A stretch of DNA of 64,000 nucleotides from Gonapodya prolifera JEL478 (Eukaryota; Monoblepharomycota; Monoblepharidomycetes; Monoblepharidales; Gonapodyaceae), in NCBI GenBank assembly GCA_001574975.1, contig KQ965880.1:4766-68765 (forward strand), written 5' to 3'. Under the pieces are notes generated by a model, which ran no database searches, was not told the DNA's origin, and saw only the letters and a list, made by a program, of their open reading frames with translations. A program made the position numbers and the translations under genes. This document shows, piece by piece, positions 1 through 11,029 of this stretch (the first letter of the stretch is position 1; each line of letters starts with the position of its first letter).

Positions 1-1
1 T

Positions 2-154
2 GCATCTTTTGTGTGTAAGAATCACATGGACGGTGGACATTTTGATCGGATAGCAAATGGTGAGCATGTTGCACTCCCGCAAATGACTCAGGTGGATGTT
101 CGTAGATACCGAGAAGAGCTCTATGCTTTCTGTCGCATGAAGGCCCAACAATGA
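2..154 (+). CDS. 3' terminal exon of an unidentified gene
   Basis: Frame 2 is open from the window edge to a TGA at 152-154 and ends in the residues FCRMKAQQ. The stretch is rich in charged residues and reads like the C-terminus of a globular protein (RRYREELYAF). An AT-rich segment follows directly, as expected of a 3' untranslated region. I do not recognise the family. The rest of the gene lies left of the window, so the start and exon structure are unknown. A chance open frame of 50 codons cannot be excluded. Confidence 0.4.
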   Translation, partial: ASFVCKNHMDGGHFDRIANGEHVALPQMTQVDVRRYREELYAFCRMKAQQ

Positions 155-636
155 TTTCGAATACAATATTTCTGTTCACTTTAACATTCCTCCAAGAATT
201 CTTATTTGTGGGGGGGGGAGATATAACTGGGGTGGGAAAAAAAAATCTGACACACTGCAAGCTTGAGTTTGATTGTTTGAGCTTTTGTGTGACCATCGCG
301 GTGCTGGGAGTTTAAATCTAACTTGATTGGAATCCGCGGATTGCTTTGGTCGCAATTTGAGCTGGACGACTCCCCGAGTCTCCGCGCAGCTCAAGCCAAG
401 TAGAGGTAGTCTACAATCACTTCATTTCCTATTTGTTTGGACACCTCCTGTAAAAGAAGATCTGGGAACAAAGACAGGCACCAATGATATACGTGTGCAA
501 ATCAAATTCATGTAATTGAGAAAGAAGAAATCTTTTTTTCGTATCTCGCACAACCTCGGATCCTTCCATCCCGTCGTCGTGCTTCGTCGGAACTCTCATT
601 CGGCTTCGGCCTCCAAATCTCCGCACATCATTGTAC
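155..636. other. Intergenic region with G9 and A9 runs
   Basis: No convincing coding frame. It holds a run of nine G at 210-218 and a run of nine A close behind it. It should contain the 3' UTR of the gene to the left and the promoter of the dehydrogenase that starts at 637. I see no clear TATA box. Confidence 0.5.
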
Positions 637-1990
637 ATGGCACCACCATCCCAAGCAGGACCGGTCAACCTTGGCATCGCTCGTCGCGTTTGTCTCATCA
701 CGGGAGGAGCGAGCGGATTTGGCGCGGCGCTCGCGGAGAAGTTGGCTCGAGCTGTGGGTTGCTACTCCGACAAGCCGGCAGGGACCACCGCTTATAATCA
801 CCCGTTCTCTTCCCTGAAGGGTGCCATCGTTGCTGTCGCGGACAGAAATGAGGAGCTGGGACGGAAATTGGTCCAGGAGTTCGAAGAAAAGTTGGTCGCC
901 GCAAAAGATGTGCTTTCACTTTTGGCTGACGGTTTTCCCTTGATTCGGATATCAGATATGCTGGAGAACTTGATATTGGATTCTTCATGTGCGTGTGGCT
1001 GTCTGTCCCGTGTCCGAGTAAATGATGACCGAGTGCTGCAGGTTCATTAAAGTTGACCTTTCTAAACTGGACGAAGTGAAGCGCATGGTTGATGCTGTTG
1101 TGAGGCGATATGGTACAATTGATGTGGGTGTCTTGTACCTTTTGTAGGGAGCACCAGCTCCTTGGCAACCGTCTTTCCATTCAGGTTTTGGTCAACAATG
1201 CTGGAATCGGGGACGGAGACACGTACGTTATGTCGCCATTTTCTTCGCATCCTGTCGCTTCAAATTGCTTTCAGCTGGTTCCTACGCGGCGACTCCCAGC
1301 GCTGGGTGGGCTTTCCAAAGTAAAATGTCCGTTACGTTTTCACTGACACTTTCCCTGTCAAAGCTTGACACGTTCGGCGTCAACACGCATGCCGCAATCT
1401 ACGCAACCCAATTGGTTATAAACGAGATCTGGAAGCAACCGGAACACCAAAATCGCGGAGGTGTCGTGGTCAATACAGCATCGATGGCGGCTTTCGATGT
1501 AGAGGCAACACAACCAGTCTACGTGGGTCTCCTGCAGCTTCAAGCTAGCCACGGCTATGTATGTACTTTTCCGATTATTTCGAAGGCCGCCACGAAAGCC
1601 GCTGTTGTCGCATTCACTCGCGCGCTCGCGTCGCTCGCCAAATCGCACAACATTCGCGTTAACTGCGTGTGCCCAGTGGCGAGCCCCACCCCTCTTTTCC
1701 TTGGAGGCATGAATCACCCTCGCCTCAAAGAGAGTTTCGCGAAGTACCAAAAGGAAGGGTGGATCGTGCCTGTTGACCTCGTCGCGGAGGCCCTCCTGTT
1801 CGGTATTGTGGACACGACACTGGCGGGTGAGTGCTTACATAAGGGGGGCGCCTCGAGTAGTAATAACCAAATTGCTTTGATCACTACGGAAGGCGCTGTC
1901 ATTCGTGTTGTACCTAAGAATGGCATTGAACTGTATGACTACAAGACTTCCAACGGGGTGAAGGCTGAATGGCCCCGACAAAAACTGTAA
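637..1990 (+). CDS. Short-chain dehydrogenase/reductase (SDR)
   Basis: NAD(P)-dependent oxidoreductase of the classical SDR family; the substrate is not evident. The first exon gives a glycine-rich cofactor loop (ITGGASGFG). Further exons give the ...VLVNNAG segment (about 1190) and an NTAS segment carrying the catalytic Ser (about 1480). The catalytic Tyr and Lys are recovered only by removing an intron of about 63 nt that starts right after the Tyr codon (about 1522) and ends CGAAG at about 1586, giving VY|AATK. Unspliced, this site would read PIISK with no Tyr. At least five other introns are needed, including a last one of about 66 nt near 1827-1892. The ATG at 637 is the first in frame before the cofactor loop. 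The layout resembles 15-hydroxyprostaglandin-dehydrogenase-like SDRs, but that is only a loose similarity. Confidence 0.85.
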
Positions 1991-2156
1991 TAGCGTTTTG
2001 ATTGGGAGAATAACAAATAAGTTCATTTCCGATAAGGTTTAACTTTCTATTATTTTTGTGGTTCTCACACAACGAGCTAAAGCACACAATTACTCTTTTC
2101 AATATGTATACACAAGAGGTCAGAGGTCCCAAATCCATAAAGTCATAAAATACCGG

Positions 2157-3615
2157 TTAATGAGAGTCTCCGCTCAGGTATCCTTTCCCCCCCAATCCGA
2201 CTTCCACAATGCTCTCGTTCCTAGTCCGCTCACTGACATTCGCTGCAGCCGGAACGACCAGTCCCAAGTCCCGTGCCGCGAGCGCCGCCTGGCTCGCGCG
2301 TCTGTCCGCGGATACGACCTCGATCTCCACGTCTACCTCCTCCGCGTCGGCATCGGGCGCCGTCTTGTCATCAGTGCTGGTGGCTGGAGCAATAGGGGAG
2401 GTAGAAATAGAGGAAGGTGTAGATGAGACGGTATGAGATTCGGGTATAATGGGGAGAGGCGTGGTTGTAGTTGCGGAGCGGAGGTGGGCAGTGTCCACTG
2501 CGGGAATGTCGACGTGAAACCTGAAACGAGTGATTTGTCAAATATTCCTCACGGAAACGCTGATGGTCGTAGAACACTCACTTTTCTTCTTTTACGATCC
2601 CTTGTCCTTTGATCCACTCCACTCGCATGACTGTGTGTAGCGGTACTTTGATGTACGGCACCTCTTCTTGCGCCACGTCGCCCATGAGAAGGGCGAAAAC
2701 ACACCGCAACACGGCTTGATGGGAGACAATAACCAAACTAGCACCGTGGCGGGGGTGAGCGGCAAACCATTCCTCTGCAGCATTCAATACGATTTTGACT
2801 CGGGCCGTGACATCGGCGTAGGATTCTCCACTGCGATAGCGAAAGTTGAACTTGTCCTGGTCTCGAAGGTGGGCATCCTCGGGGAACTTTTGCTCCACTT
2901 CTTCGTACGCTGGGGGAGAGGATTGACCAACACAGATTTTTCAGTTAATCGCGGGTCAAACACACTCATCATATCGCATATTCCCGCGTCTATTTCATCA
3001 AGCTCCTTCCACGCTTTCCGTGCCACCACGCGAGCTCCGAAAAACTCGGTTGTCTCTTGAGTTCGCTTTAAAGTGGACGTCCACACGTGAAGAGACTGCG
3101 AGTCCCGTTTCGACGTCATAATCTGAAGAACACCACATGTGGTCACATTGTCACACGTGGCGTTATATGAATACTGACGTGGTGAAGCAAGTCTGGCAGC
3201 TTCTTCGCATAAAACTTTCCCTGAGGACTCAGATGGGTATTACCCCCAATCTACCGCGTCCACGAAACACCAAGTTGGGATTGATATTCGTTGGATGACA
3301 GGAAGCGGTTGGCACGAGTCGAGTGCGGAAGGACAATAGTTGGGTAGGACCCACCTTTCCGGTCACATTAGCCATGCTCTCCCCGTGCCTGGAGAAATAA
3401 ATGACTCTCCTGCCATCTGAGTGTAGCTCCGTGTCACTTCTCGATAGTTGAGCGAGCCCCGAAAGTCCAGTTTGGGAGCTGACAGCACGGAAATGGAGAG
3501 TCGGCCTCCTCACAAAGTGCCGAGGGAGAGCCGGCGGCTCTGGGGAATCATCCTCCTGTGATGAAGGGTCCTCCGGTACAGTTGACGGATCAGAGGGGGC
3601 CCCGAGAGAAATCAT
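2157..3615 (-). CDS. Fructose-2,6-bisphosphatase, histidine phosphatase type, no kinase domain
   Basis: Hydrolyses fructose-2,6-bisphosphate, the allosteric signal that balances glycolysis and gluconeogenesis. Reading leftwards: YFSRHGES holds the nucleophilic His near 3390. A spliced TGK|IGG...HLSPQGK block follows, then HVWTSTLKRTQET (about 3070-3100) and DEIDAGIC with the acid residue (about 2990). Next come a spliced MMTYEEV block, LRDQDKFNFRYRSGESY, and VSHQAVLRC with the second catalytic His (about 2705). VPLHTV ends the domain. These are the signatures of the bisphosphatase half of PFKFB enzymes. The family usually has about 230 residues of 6-phosphofructo-2-kinase in front; here only about 60 Pro/Ser-rich residues precede the catalytic motif and no P-loop is seen. 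A low-complexity tail of about 110 residues follows a last intron near 2500-2577. The start at 3615 is the first in-frame ATG; an upstream spliced exon is possible. Confidence 0.85.
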
Positions 3616-4121
3616 CGTGGTGAATCCTGTCGAAGTCCTTCTGTGTTGTCGCCCGTGTTGTACACTGCGGCCTCTGAGACAATGTTTCAGGCGACTCCTC
3701 TCTCAAGCACTCCGAATAGGTGAGGCTTAGCCGAGATTGCAATTGCTGGTTTGGGTAGGTCCCAATGACGTGGTGAATGCCGAGGCGAGGGGTGATGTTC
3801 CCTCCGTGGGCCACTGAGTTTGGCGTTCCGAAAACAACCGAAATTTCACAGGAAACAACGCAGAGGCTTGTAACATTATTGTTGAGTCATGGTTGTGTCC
3901 GCTTTTCACAAATGTTTTTTTGCTTCCTGAATTCAGCGCGAAATTGTAGCCGTTTACCTATTTATACACGATAAACTTGGCAAATTTCCTTTATCGACGT
4001 CTTCGTTCTGCTATTTCCTTCACCAGTTCTGAACAAGAGGGTCCTATTTTGTTGCGACCAAAATCATCCGACAGAATAAGCCTTGTCCACGAATTCGTCA
4101 GCGCGTCTTCCCCAATCTGCC
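3616..4121. other. Divergent promoter region
   Basis: About 500 bases between the minus-strand bisphosphatase and the plus-strand zinc-cluster regulator. Short open frames here do not look coding. The spacing implies that both promoters share this interval. No strong TATA box or repeat was recognised. Confidence 0.4.
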
Positions 4122-7100
4122 ATGGAAGCTCGAGGAGGAGGAGTCAATAATTCGTCAGGGCGATCCAACCCCCGAATCACGAAAGCGTGCGGTGAGATAA
4201 AAGAAGTGATTTCATGTGGGACCTTCGGACCTCTCAGAATCTGACCCTTTTGCCTGCGTCGGATACATTGACCTTGGATGAAGATAATTGCTCGAAAAGT
4301 AAGTATTCGTGATCTCGATTGGTGTTCCTCTCCTCGCTGAGCATAAGGAGTGCTCGTTTATGGAGTGAAGAACGAGCTCACCACCTCCCCGAATATTTCC
4401 AGAAAAAATCAAATGCGATGCTCAGAACCCATGTGGACAGTGTCAAGGAAACAAGGCCGAATGTACATGGGAGCGGCAATCCAGAAAGGTGCGTTTCGAC
4501 GGTTACAACATTAACTCAAGACTCCTTCTCATCATATCGGCTTCACGACGTCTATCTCCCGACAAAACCACCTTTCGGTGATTGCTGTGTCGAAAACCGC
4601 AAACGATTGGGGACTGGTGGCTTTTCAGCGTGGTCCGCCAAAAGGCACACCATCCACTGTCCATCGAAAACTGAAGAGACTCGAAGCGCTCATCGTCGCA
4701 TCCATGGAGGCCAATGCCAGTCTTTTGGAGGCAACTGGAGTGCGGGGTGCAACCGCTACCGCTCATCCGGCTCTCGTTGCGCCCCAACAGTCTTTCATGC
4801 CAACACCAAACCCTTCGTCCCCGCCCAATACCTATCTCACGCCAAGTGCGTTTGCACCAAATAATTTTTCCGACTCCCCACCTCAAACCTTCCGCTGGAA
4901 TGACGGCGCAGCTGGTCAAACCCCCGCCAACCTGTTGACTTCATTCGCACTCTCTCCTCTCCTCGACTCAACGACTGAAGCCAACGATATTGGATCAGAC
5001 GGGCTCGCATTTATCCCCGAGCTTCTCGGAACACTAGGTGCTCCCGGCTCTAATTTCCCCCTCATTGGAGAACAGCTTCAGCGATCGTTCGTGGACAATG
5101 CGCAACTCCTACAGTGGCCCCAGCAAGTCATTCCTCTGAAAGATGGGGGGCGAGAGTTATTCGGTGATGCTGGGCTTGATGTGGTCGAAGACAGTGAATC
5201 GTCCCCGGAAACGAATCCAACTTTGGAATTCACACCAGACGAAGGTGCAGGGTCGGACCCAGGAGCCGTGAGCCAAACTAGCTTGGGCGTCTCATGGAAC
5301 CACATGGCAGCGTCGTCGGCCTGGGCCGAAACGAACTCATTTCTCTCAGCCGTTGCGACACCACCTGAAGGTCTCGATGCTTCCCGCTGGTCGAGCGCAA
5401 TTCTCTGGCAGTTACCAGTTCCAACAGTACAATCCAAAACGCCATCTACCCTTGAGCGCATCATGATGCTGGTATGTATATAAACTGCATTGATCGTTTC
5501 CACACACTCGATGTTTTGACCCATACAGGCCTATCTCAAATACGTACATACCACTGCTCCAATTCTGCACGTACCAACGCTGCTTAGAGATTTCGATGCC
5601 GGTACAATTCCCACGGAACTGCTTTTGAGGTCAGACTTTGACTCATTTTTCCCATGAATTGGTTTGATCTTCCTCTATCTCCTATAGTATGTTCACACTT
5701 GCCAGTGCATACGTGAAAGATCCGCGAATCAATAGCGCCGAGCTGTTTTCCCGAGCTCGTGCAGAGGTTTATGCGAAGATGGAATTAGGCCCTTCGTTGT
5801 CTCTCGTTCAGGTGTGAATCTTATGGAAGGAAGTGTGGAATTCTGTGAAAAATGTTGAGCGGTTGACATACTTGCTATAGGCACTTATCCTGTTGATATT
5901 CTACTCAACCACGACTGGTGAACACGGCTCCCTGACTTGGCTCTATTCCGGGATGGCGATTCGTATGTCGTTTGAGCTCGACCTTAACGTCGAACCAAAG
6001 GAGCTCGTTGCCCGTGGCTCAGCAGTGAAGCCGTTACAAGGAGAAGTGGCCAACCCTATGGCATCATTAGCGCGACAAAACTGGAGCTGGTCAGAAAAGG
6101 AAGCGAGAAGGAGAGCATGGTGGGCCGTGTACCTGATTGACAAGATGTCTTCAATTTCGGCGTCCAGGAGCTCCATGATCCGCGACTACGAGTGCAAGTG
6201 CCTTCTACCCTGTAACCAAATCATGTGGGAAATGATTGCTGATGTTGACGAACAAACAGGACGCGTAGTCACCGCGCTCACTGTGGGGGAGGTTGTGCAG
6301 CGTTTGGAGATGAGGCTGTTTGACCTTCCGCGCTTGGCGGATGCCAGCGTACCGACTGACGCAAAGGCAAACTGGGAGAAGTTACTGACTTTGATCCCTC
6401 GAATAACCGATGACCTGATCGATCGCGCAGTTGGGACTGTAAATATGACGAATATCAATCCACCGGTCGATTTGACGATGGCGTGGGCAGAGCTTTCACA
6501 CGAGCAGCGAAAGCTTGCAAATCCAAGAAAACTCGGAGAAGTGTCCTTTCCATTTGGAAGTGATCCGTTCAGTTGGTTTGTCATTATTCTCCAAGTATTC
6601 GGAAAGGTGAGTGCTCTCACTGTTTATCGATGACACAGTGGAAGGTTGAAAACTAAGATGTACCATGCCATCGATAATGTCCTTAAGGTCGCCGCATTTC
6701 ATGGCTCCTGTCTTGCCGAATCCATCAGCCCATTTCAAACACTTCCAGATCCCAAGTCTGAGTCTGCTGTTGCACGGCTCAACTTTCTGGACCAAACAGT
6801 ACAGGATTGGTATGACAGTCTACCCCAAGTTTCCAAAGACTTCCGCTTTGGGATGTCAGAATCCCTCATTCCTGTTGCGATTGGCAATAGGCAGGCTGAG
6901 CTCTGTGCTGATGATGACGTACCCAGACCCACACCATCGTACTTTCTCGCGTACCTCCAAATCCTCTACCGAACTGTTGGCATCGCCTTGCATCGACCTC
7001 CTCACATTACAACAATGGCTCGCGACGCGACCTGGCTCACCAGCCCAAGCTTTTATCGAGCTTGTGTTCACGCCACGGAACTCACAAACCACTTGGAAAT

Positions 7101-7383
7101 CATGCTAGCTTCGAATCCGGAACTCAAGTTCATCGATTCGTTTAGCACGTATGGGATATTTCAAGGCGGGGTGATCCACTTCGTCAACGTAAAATCACTT
7201 CGCGGGGCATTGAGTGAGGCTCACGGGGACCCTGAAAGCGAGGAAGTGCTTTCGCTGATTTCAGAGTCGAGACGGCGGGCAGCGGTCCACGTCAGAGCGC
7301 TATCGGTGATGGGTAGACGATGGAACAACGCCAAATTGCTGGCGGACTTGCTCGCAAAATTAGACACAGTGCCAAACGCATAG
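4122..7383 (+). CDS. Zn2Cys6 transcription factor with fungal_trans domain
   Basis: Sequence-specific nuclear regulator of the Gal4-type family. Splicing 4122-4191, a 15-nt exon at 4284-4298, 4403-4488 and 4629-5471 gives a canonical cluster C-x2-C-x6-C-x5-C-x2-C-x6-C, beginning ACDNCSKKKIKCD and ending KAECTW. A basic linker (RGPPKGTP) and a short helical segment (LKRLEALI) follow, as usual for dimerisation. The middle is Pro/Ser/Thr-rich with acidic patches. From about 5530 to 6630 a fungal_trans-type helical region is visible (GEHGSLTWLYSGMAIRMS, then ARRRAWWAVYLID). The last exon runs to the stop at 7383. About seven introns are needed. Exon lengths 70, 15, 86 and 843 keep frame exactly, and the donor after the 15-nt exon is a perfect GTAAGT. 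The target genes cannot be told from the sequence; the only near neighbours are metabolic (SDR, bisphosphatase). Confidence 0.88.
4284..4298 (+). other. 15-nt micro-exon inside the zinc cluster
   Basis: Flanked by an AG acceptor (4282-4283) and a GTAAGT donor (from 4299). It supplies the second cysteine of the cluster (DNCSK, with split codons at both ends). Without it the DNA-binding domain loses C-x2-C. Phases on both sides fit exactly. Confidence 0.75.
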
Positions 7384-7546
7384 GTGCTATGACACGTCCT
7401 CTTGATTGTTTTGTTTGATATTTTAGTTGAATTGGAAGGCATAATGCTTCATCTCCTCCTGCGAGTTTCAAATATGATTGATTGGCATTTCCTTTATCAA
7501 CATAATCACAGGTAATGTCCGTTTCCCGATACACCTCACAATTACT

Positions 7547-8712
7547 TCACGGTAATCCCATATGATTCACCGCTTCGACTGTCACAAAACTCGCACTTCC
7601 ACCATTGTTCGCCTGTGCTGCGCGGATTTCACCGAAGTGATGTGCTGCAACCCCACTGTCCGACACCACCACGATTTCCAGCCTCCTAAGATTGCGTGCC
7701 GCAGAGCAGAGATCCGCTAGAGGCGAGGTCTTTCCAGTCCCGCCGTCTCCTGATTCTGCGATTTCAGGACATCCACTCAAGTCCAATAGTTCAAGATGAT
7801 TCGCCGGCCATGAGTAACAAGCGCACGGACACTCCTCCCGATAAGACTGAGGCAACTTTCAAGACATAAAATCCGAACTCAGCCACCTTTCCCGAGTCCT
7901 TGGGCAAGCCATTCGATTCCGATGTCAGATAATTGCTGTGCACCTCCGATCCAAAGTACTGCTGTATCAACGACACAATGTCAGAAACACATTTCAACGA
8001 TTCATCCGTCACCCGCGATGCTCGATGCAGGTATAGTGCAATGAGCGGTCGAGAACACAGCAACCGAATCTCAGGATCCCCCAGACTTTCTGCACCAATC
8101 GCAATAGTATGAATATGTTACAGGCTGTTGTGGGCTTCCACACAGGCGGGAGGAAAGGCAGAAGGAGTAAGGCTGCAAGTGTGCAAAAACCAATCCCGAC
8201 GAGTAAGAATACAGGTTCGTCGCCATGGGCGTTTCAACTTACTTAAACAGTTTGAGACCCTTCCAAACGTCGAACATTTTTATAATGGCTTCTTCAAGCA
8301 TTGTAAACTACTCCTTCTGATCCGCCCACCTTCCGGCGTATGCTGCTCTAAGTTGCTCCAAGAAGGTTGAGTCTCCTAATGTTTGGCGCCATGTGTGCAA
8401 GGTCAGCGAGCACGTTCAAGCGCAGATTAGCCGAATCCACGATTTCCAGATTCGTTAGCTTGGGCAGCGGACGGGAAGACATGGATCGTACACAATCGCT
8501 GTCACATCGTGCAATCGCCAGTGATTCGAGGGAAGGCAGCAGGAGAGGTACGCGTTCCCAGTGTTCACATATGTGGTAGTTCACGAAGCCTGGTCGAATG
8601 TGCTGTTGGCTGGAGTGAACCTCAACTGATTCCACAAAGGACACGTGAAATCCAACTGCTTGACACATTTCGAGAGCCCAAATCCGCTTTAGCGCTTCTT
8701 CATTTCTGACAT
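7547..8712 (-). CDS. Leucine-rich-repeat-like protein (F-box/LRR type)
   Basis: Reading leftwards, NEEALKRIWALEMC leads into blocks with LRR spacing: LLLPSLESLAIARC, LPKLTNLEIVDSA, APNIRRLNLLGAT, then ELLDLSGCPEI and ARNLRRLEIVVVSDSG near the C-terminus, with a stop at 7547. Repeats of this kind with hydrophobic residues at L-x2-L-x-L/I positions are typical of the LRR half of fungal F-box or RNI-like proteins, which select substrates for SCF ubiquitin ligases. I could not find an F-box; sequence upstream of 8712 is unclear, so the start is not fixed. At least three introns are needed (one around 7860-7900). No catalytic motif is seen. The family call is moderate and the role is inferred. Confidence 0.55.
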
Positions 8713-11029
8713 TGCGCTGAGAATCGCGCGTCCTTCCTCCAGTTCATTGTTTCGTCGTTCGACAGCAGAGAGTGCGCAATCTTCCAGGGTTTCAAATCAT
8801 CTCAATGGCATACTTATGTGGGAGGCTCAATCAGTGCGTGATTTCCGGAAAGAAGGGTGAGCGATCGGGATTTCGAGGGTTTGTTGGTGTCGACCTTGAT
8901 GCTGAAAACCGAGGCTCTCACGATGCATCGGCTCATGTAGTCAAAAAAAAACGTGGAATTCTAGATGGTGTACGTGCCTTGTATCTGGTAGAGTCTGTTC
9001 GAGCGAAATGAGAGCCAGAATCGGCATGTCGGTCCGAGTTGAAACCGACGGCCTGGGCGCTCCCGCTTCTCGATTCCCCAATCCCGCGACTACCAAGGCG
9101 GCTTCGATGATTACTGGTCCGATGTCGGTGACATGGCCGTGCAAATGTGCGTTCGACATGTTGAAAGTCTGCGCAACACCACACTCGGCTCACCCACTCA
9201 CCGAATTGATTCGAGACAGACGAGCGCACAAACCCAAAAAGAAAGCATCCACCCTCCAAACCAGCCAAAAAGAGTGCATTTGCGGACTTCACTCGTCTCA
9301 TCCGCAGGCTTTTCCCCGAGTGCTCATCACTCGAGTGGCCCCTCGCTCGGGCACCGCCGTCACGCACCCGCCCTCCGCCACGCGACTCGGCCCTCGACAG
9401 AGCGTGCATTCTCCCCGTGACCACAGACTCGAACCCGAAGGTTGAGTGCAGGTTCTGGTTCGACGAACGACACTCCACAGGACTCAGCTGACCGCAGCTT
9501 CACGGGGTTCTTCCCAGCAGGCGACAGCCCACCTATTTATACCCCCCCGACCTTAGAACGTGCAAATCGGTCGGACGCAGTTACTTTGCCACACTTGGCT
9601 TTGCCGAGACATAATTATTTGTTCGATGCAACCAATGCGCTGCGCTCTTCATTTATCCTTTCGTTGTCAACGGCGCTCGTCTTCCGACCTCGTCGTCGTG
9701 TCGCCTCATGTCCGAAACCATCGCTAGCGACAAGCACCAATCCTTGACTGTCAATACTCAATGGTCGATTTGTCGCACCCTGGTGGCTGCTGTCTCCTCC
9801 CGCTGGCTCTCTTGACGGTCAAAGTGTCCTCAGATTCACCTTACTGAGCGCTCCGACACACACCAAACCACGTCGAACATCTTACTTTGAACCATTTGGG
9901 AGCTTTGCAACTTTCTTCGAGTCATTGGGAGCTCAAATCACGATGAAGACCCCGACAGACCCTCAAACGCTCCACACACCGGAGCCCATCAGCAGCTACT
10001 CTCCACCAAAATTCTCTTTATTGAATGAAGGTCGCACTCGGTATAATGTCTACTGGGTCGTCGGAGCTTTGAACGAGCCGAAAGCCCCGCAGCTTCTCAA
10101 CCTCACCACCTTTAACCCAACATCACTCGAAACTCCACCGCGTCTGCCAAAACATCATCTCGATCACTCACCTTCGCAACTCAAATGAACTTTTCTACGG
10201 ACGGATACCATCAACCCTCGATTCGCCCGCCAATTGCGTTCAACGAACTTATCGACCACTGAAGCTCTCACTACTGCACCTTCTTCCCGTCGAACACCAA
10301 GTCCAAATCAAAAGAAGCCATGATGCTTGCTCTAGCCTCCACTTCACCAAAATCTCGGCTCCCACACCCACTCTTCTTCGACGCGTCCTTGGACCTCCTG
10401 TTTTCCACGCCACCGCGTAAGCTCTGTCACTTTTCCACCGCAAAACTTCGCTATTCGCCTTTTCCTCGTCAAAATTTCCAGACCGAGCCCGAAACCGACC
10501 AGCTTTTCGCTTCCAAGAACACGCTTCGCATTCCGTGGCCCAAGACCGCAGCGACATTATTCACTGCTTTCTTCACACAGTACGTCAAGACGACACGGTT
10601 CAGTTCAATGGTTCGGACTCCGAAGTCTACACCGGTCCTGCTCTTCTCACTCCCGGAGTCCTCACCACAGATCCGCGTCCTACAAGCCGTCCCGGTCAAC
10701 AGGTTCTCCCTTCAAGGCCTCCGTTTCTGCTACGCCTTGATGGGTGATTAACGCTGGGTTCTGACGCTCCCAAATTACAAAACTTCATATCTGGTATGTC
10801 CACACAATTCCACCCAACGACGTCGCAAACCCGTCCTCGACACCACTGCTTCAGCTCCTCCCTCGCGTCACTTACGCGAACCATGGGCCGCGATTCCGTC
10901 CTTCTCAACCGTCTAACTCGACCTCATGACTTCGGATTCCAGGTGCACAAACGCACATAAGCTCCTTTCTGCAACGTGAGAAGTCGCAACTAATCTCTCC
11001 ATATTCCATTTTTACGACATACACGGAGA
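8713..11029. other. Region with no gene I can defend
   Basis: Open frames exist on both strands (for example minus 8941-9159 and plus 10320-10751). None shows a recognisable motif, and in 9.4-10.8 kb all frames look equally poor. The plus strand here is pyrimidine-rich (many CTCC/CACC runs) with a TATA-like ttatac at about 9535-9540. The minus strand at 8940-9160 could be a 5' exon of the LRR-like gene: it holds a plausible helical stretch but ends at a T9 run and stop. It may be an untranslated leader, a decayed gene or simply spacer. Confidence 0.4.

Noticed and set aside
4122-7383. Metabolic gene cluster made of SDR, bisphosphatase and zinc-cluster regulator
   Set aside because: No backbone biosynthetic enzyme, transporter or P450 lies nearby; the neighbourhood looks like ordinary genome.
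8933-9478. Minus-strand 181-residue open frame
   Set aside because: Gly/Arg/Ser composition of a chance frame; no motif, and no splice link to a neighbour.
10320-10751. Plus-strand 143-residue open frame
   Set aside because: All three plus frames here look alike in composition; no motif, no clear ATG context, no homologue I recognise.
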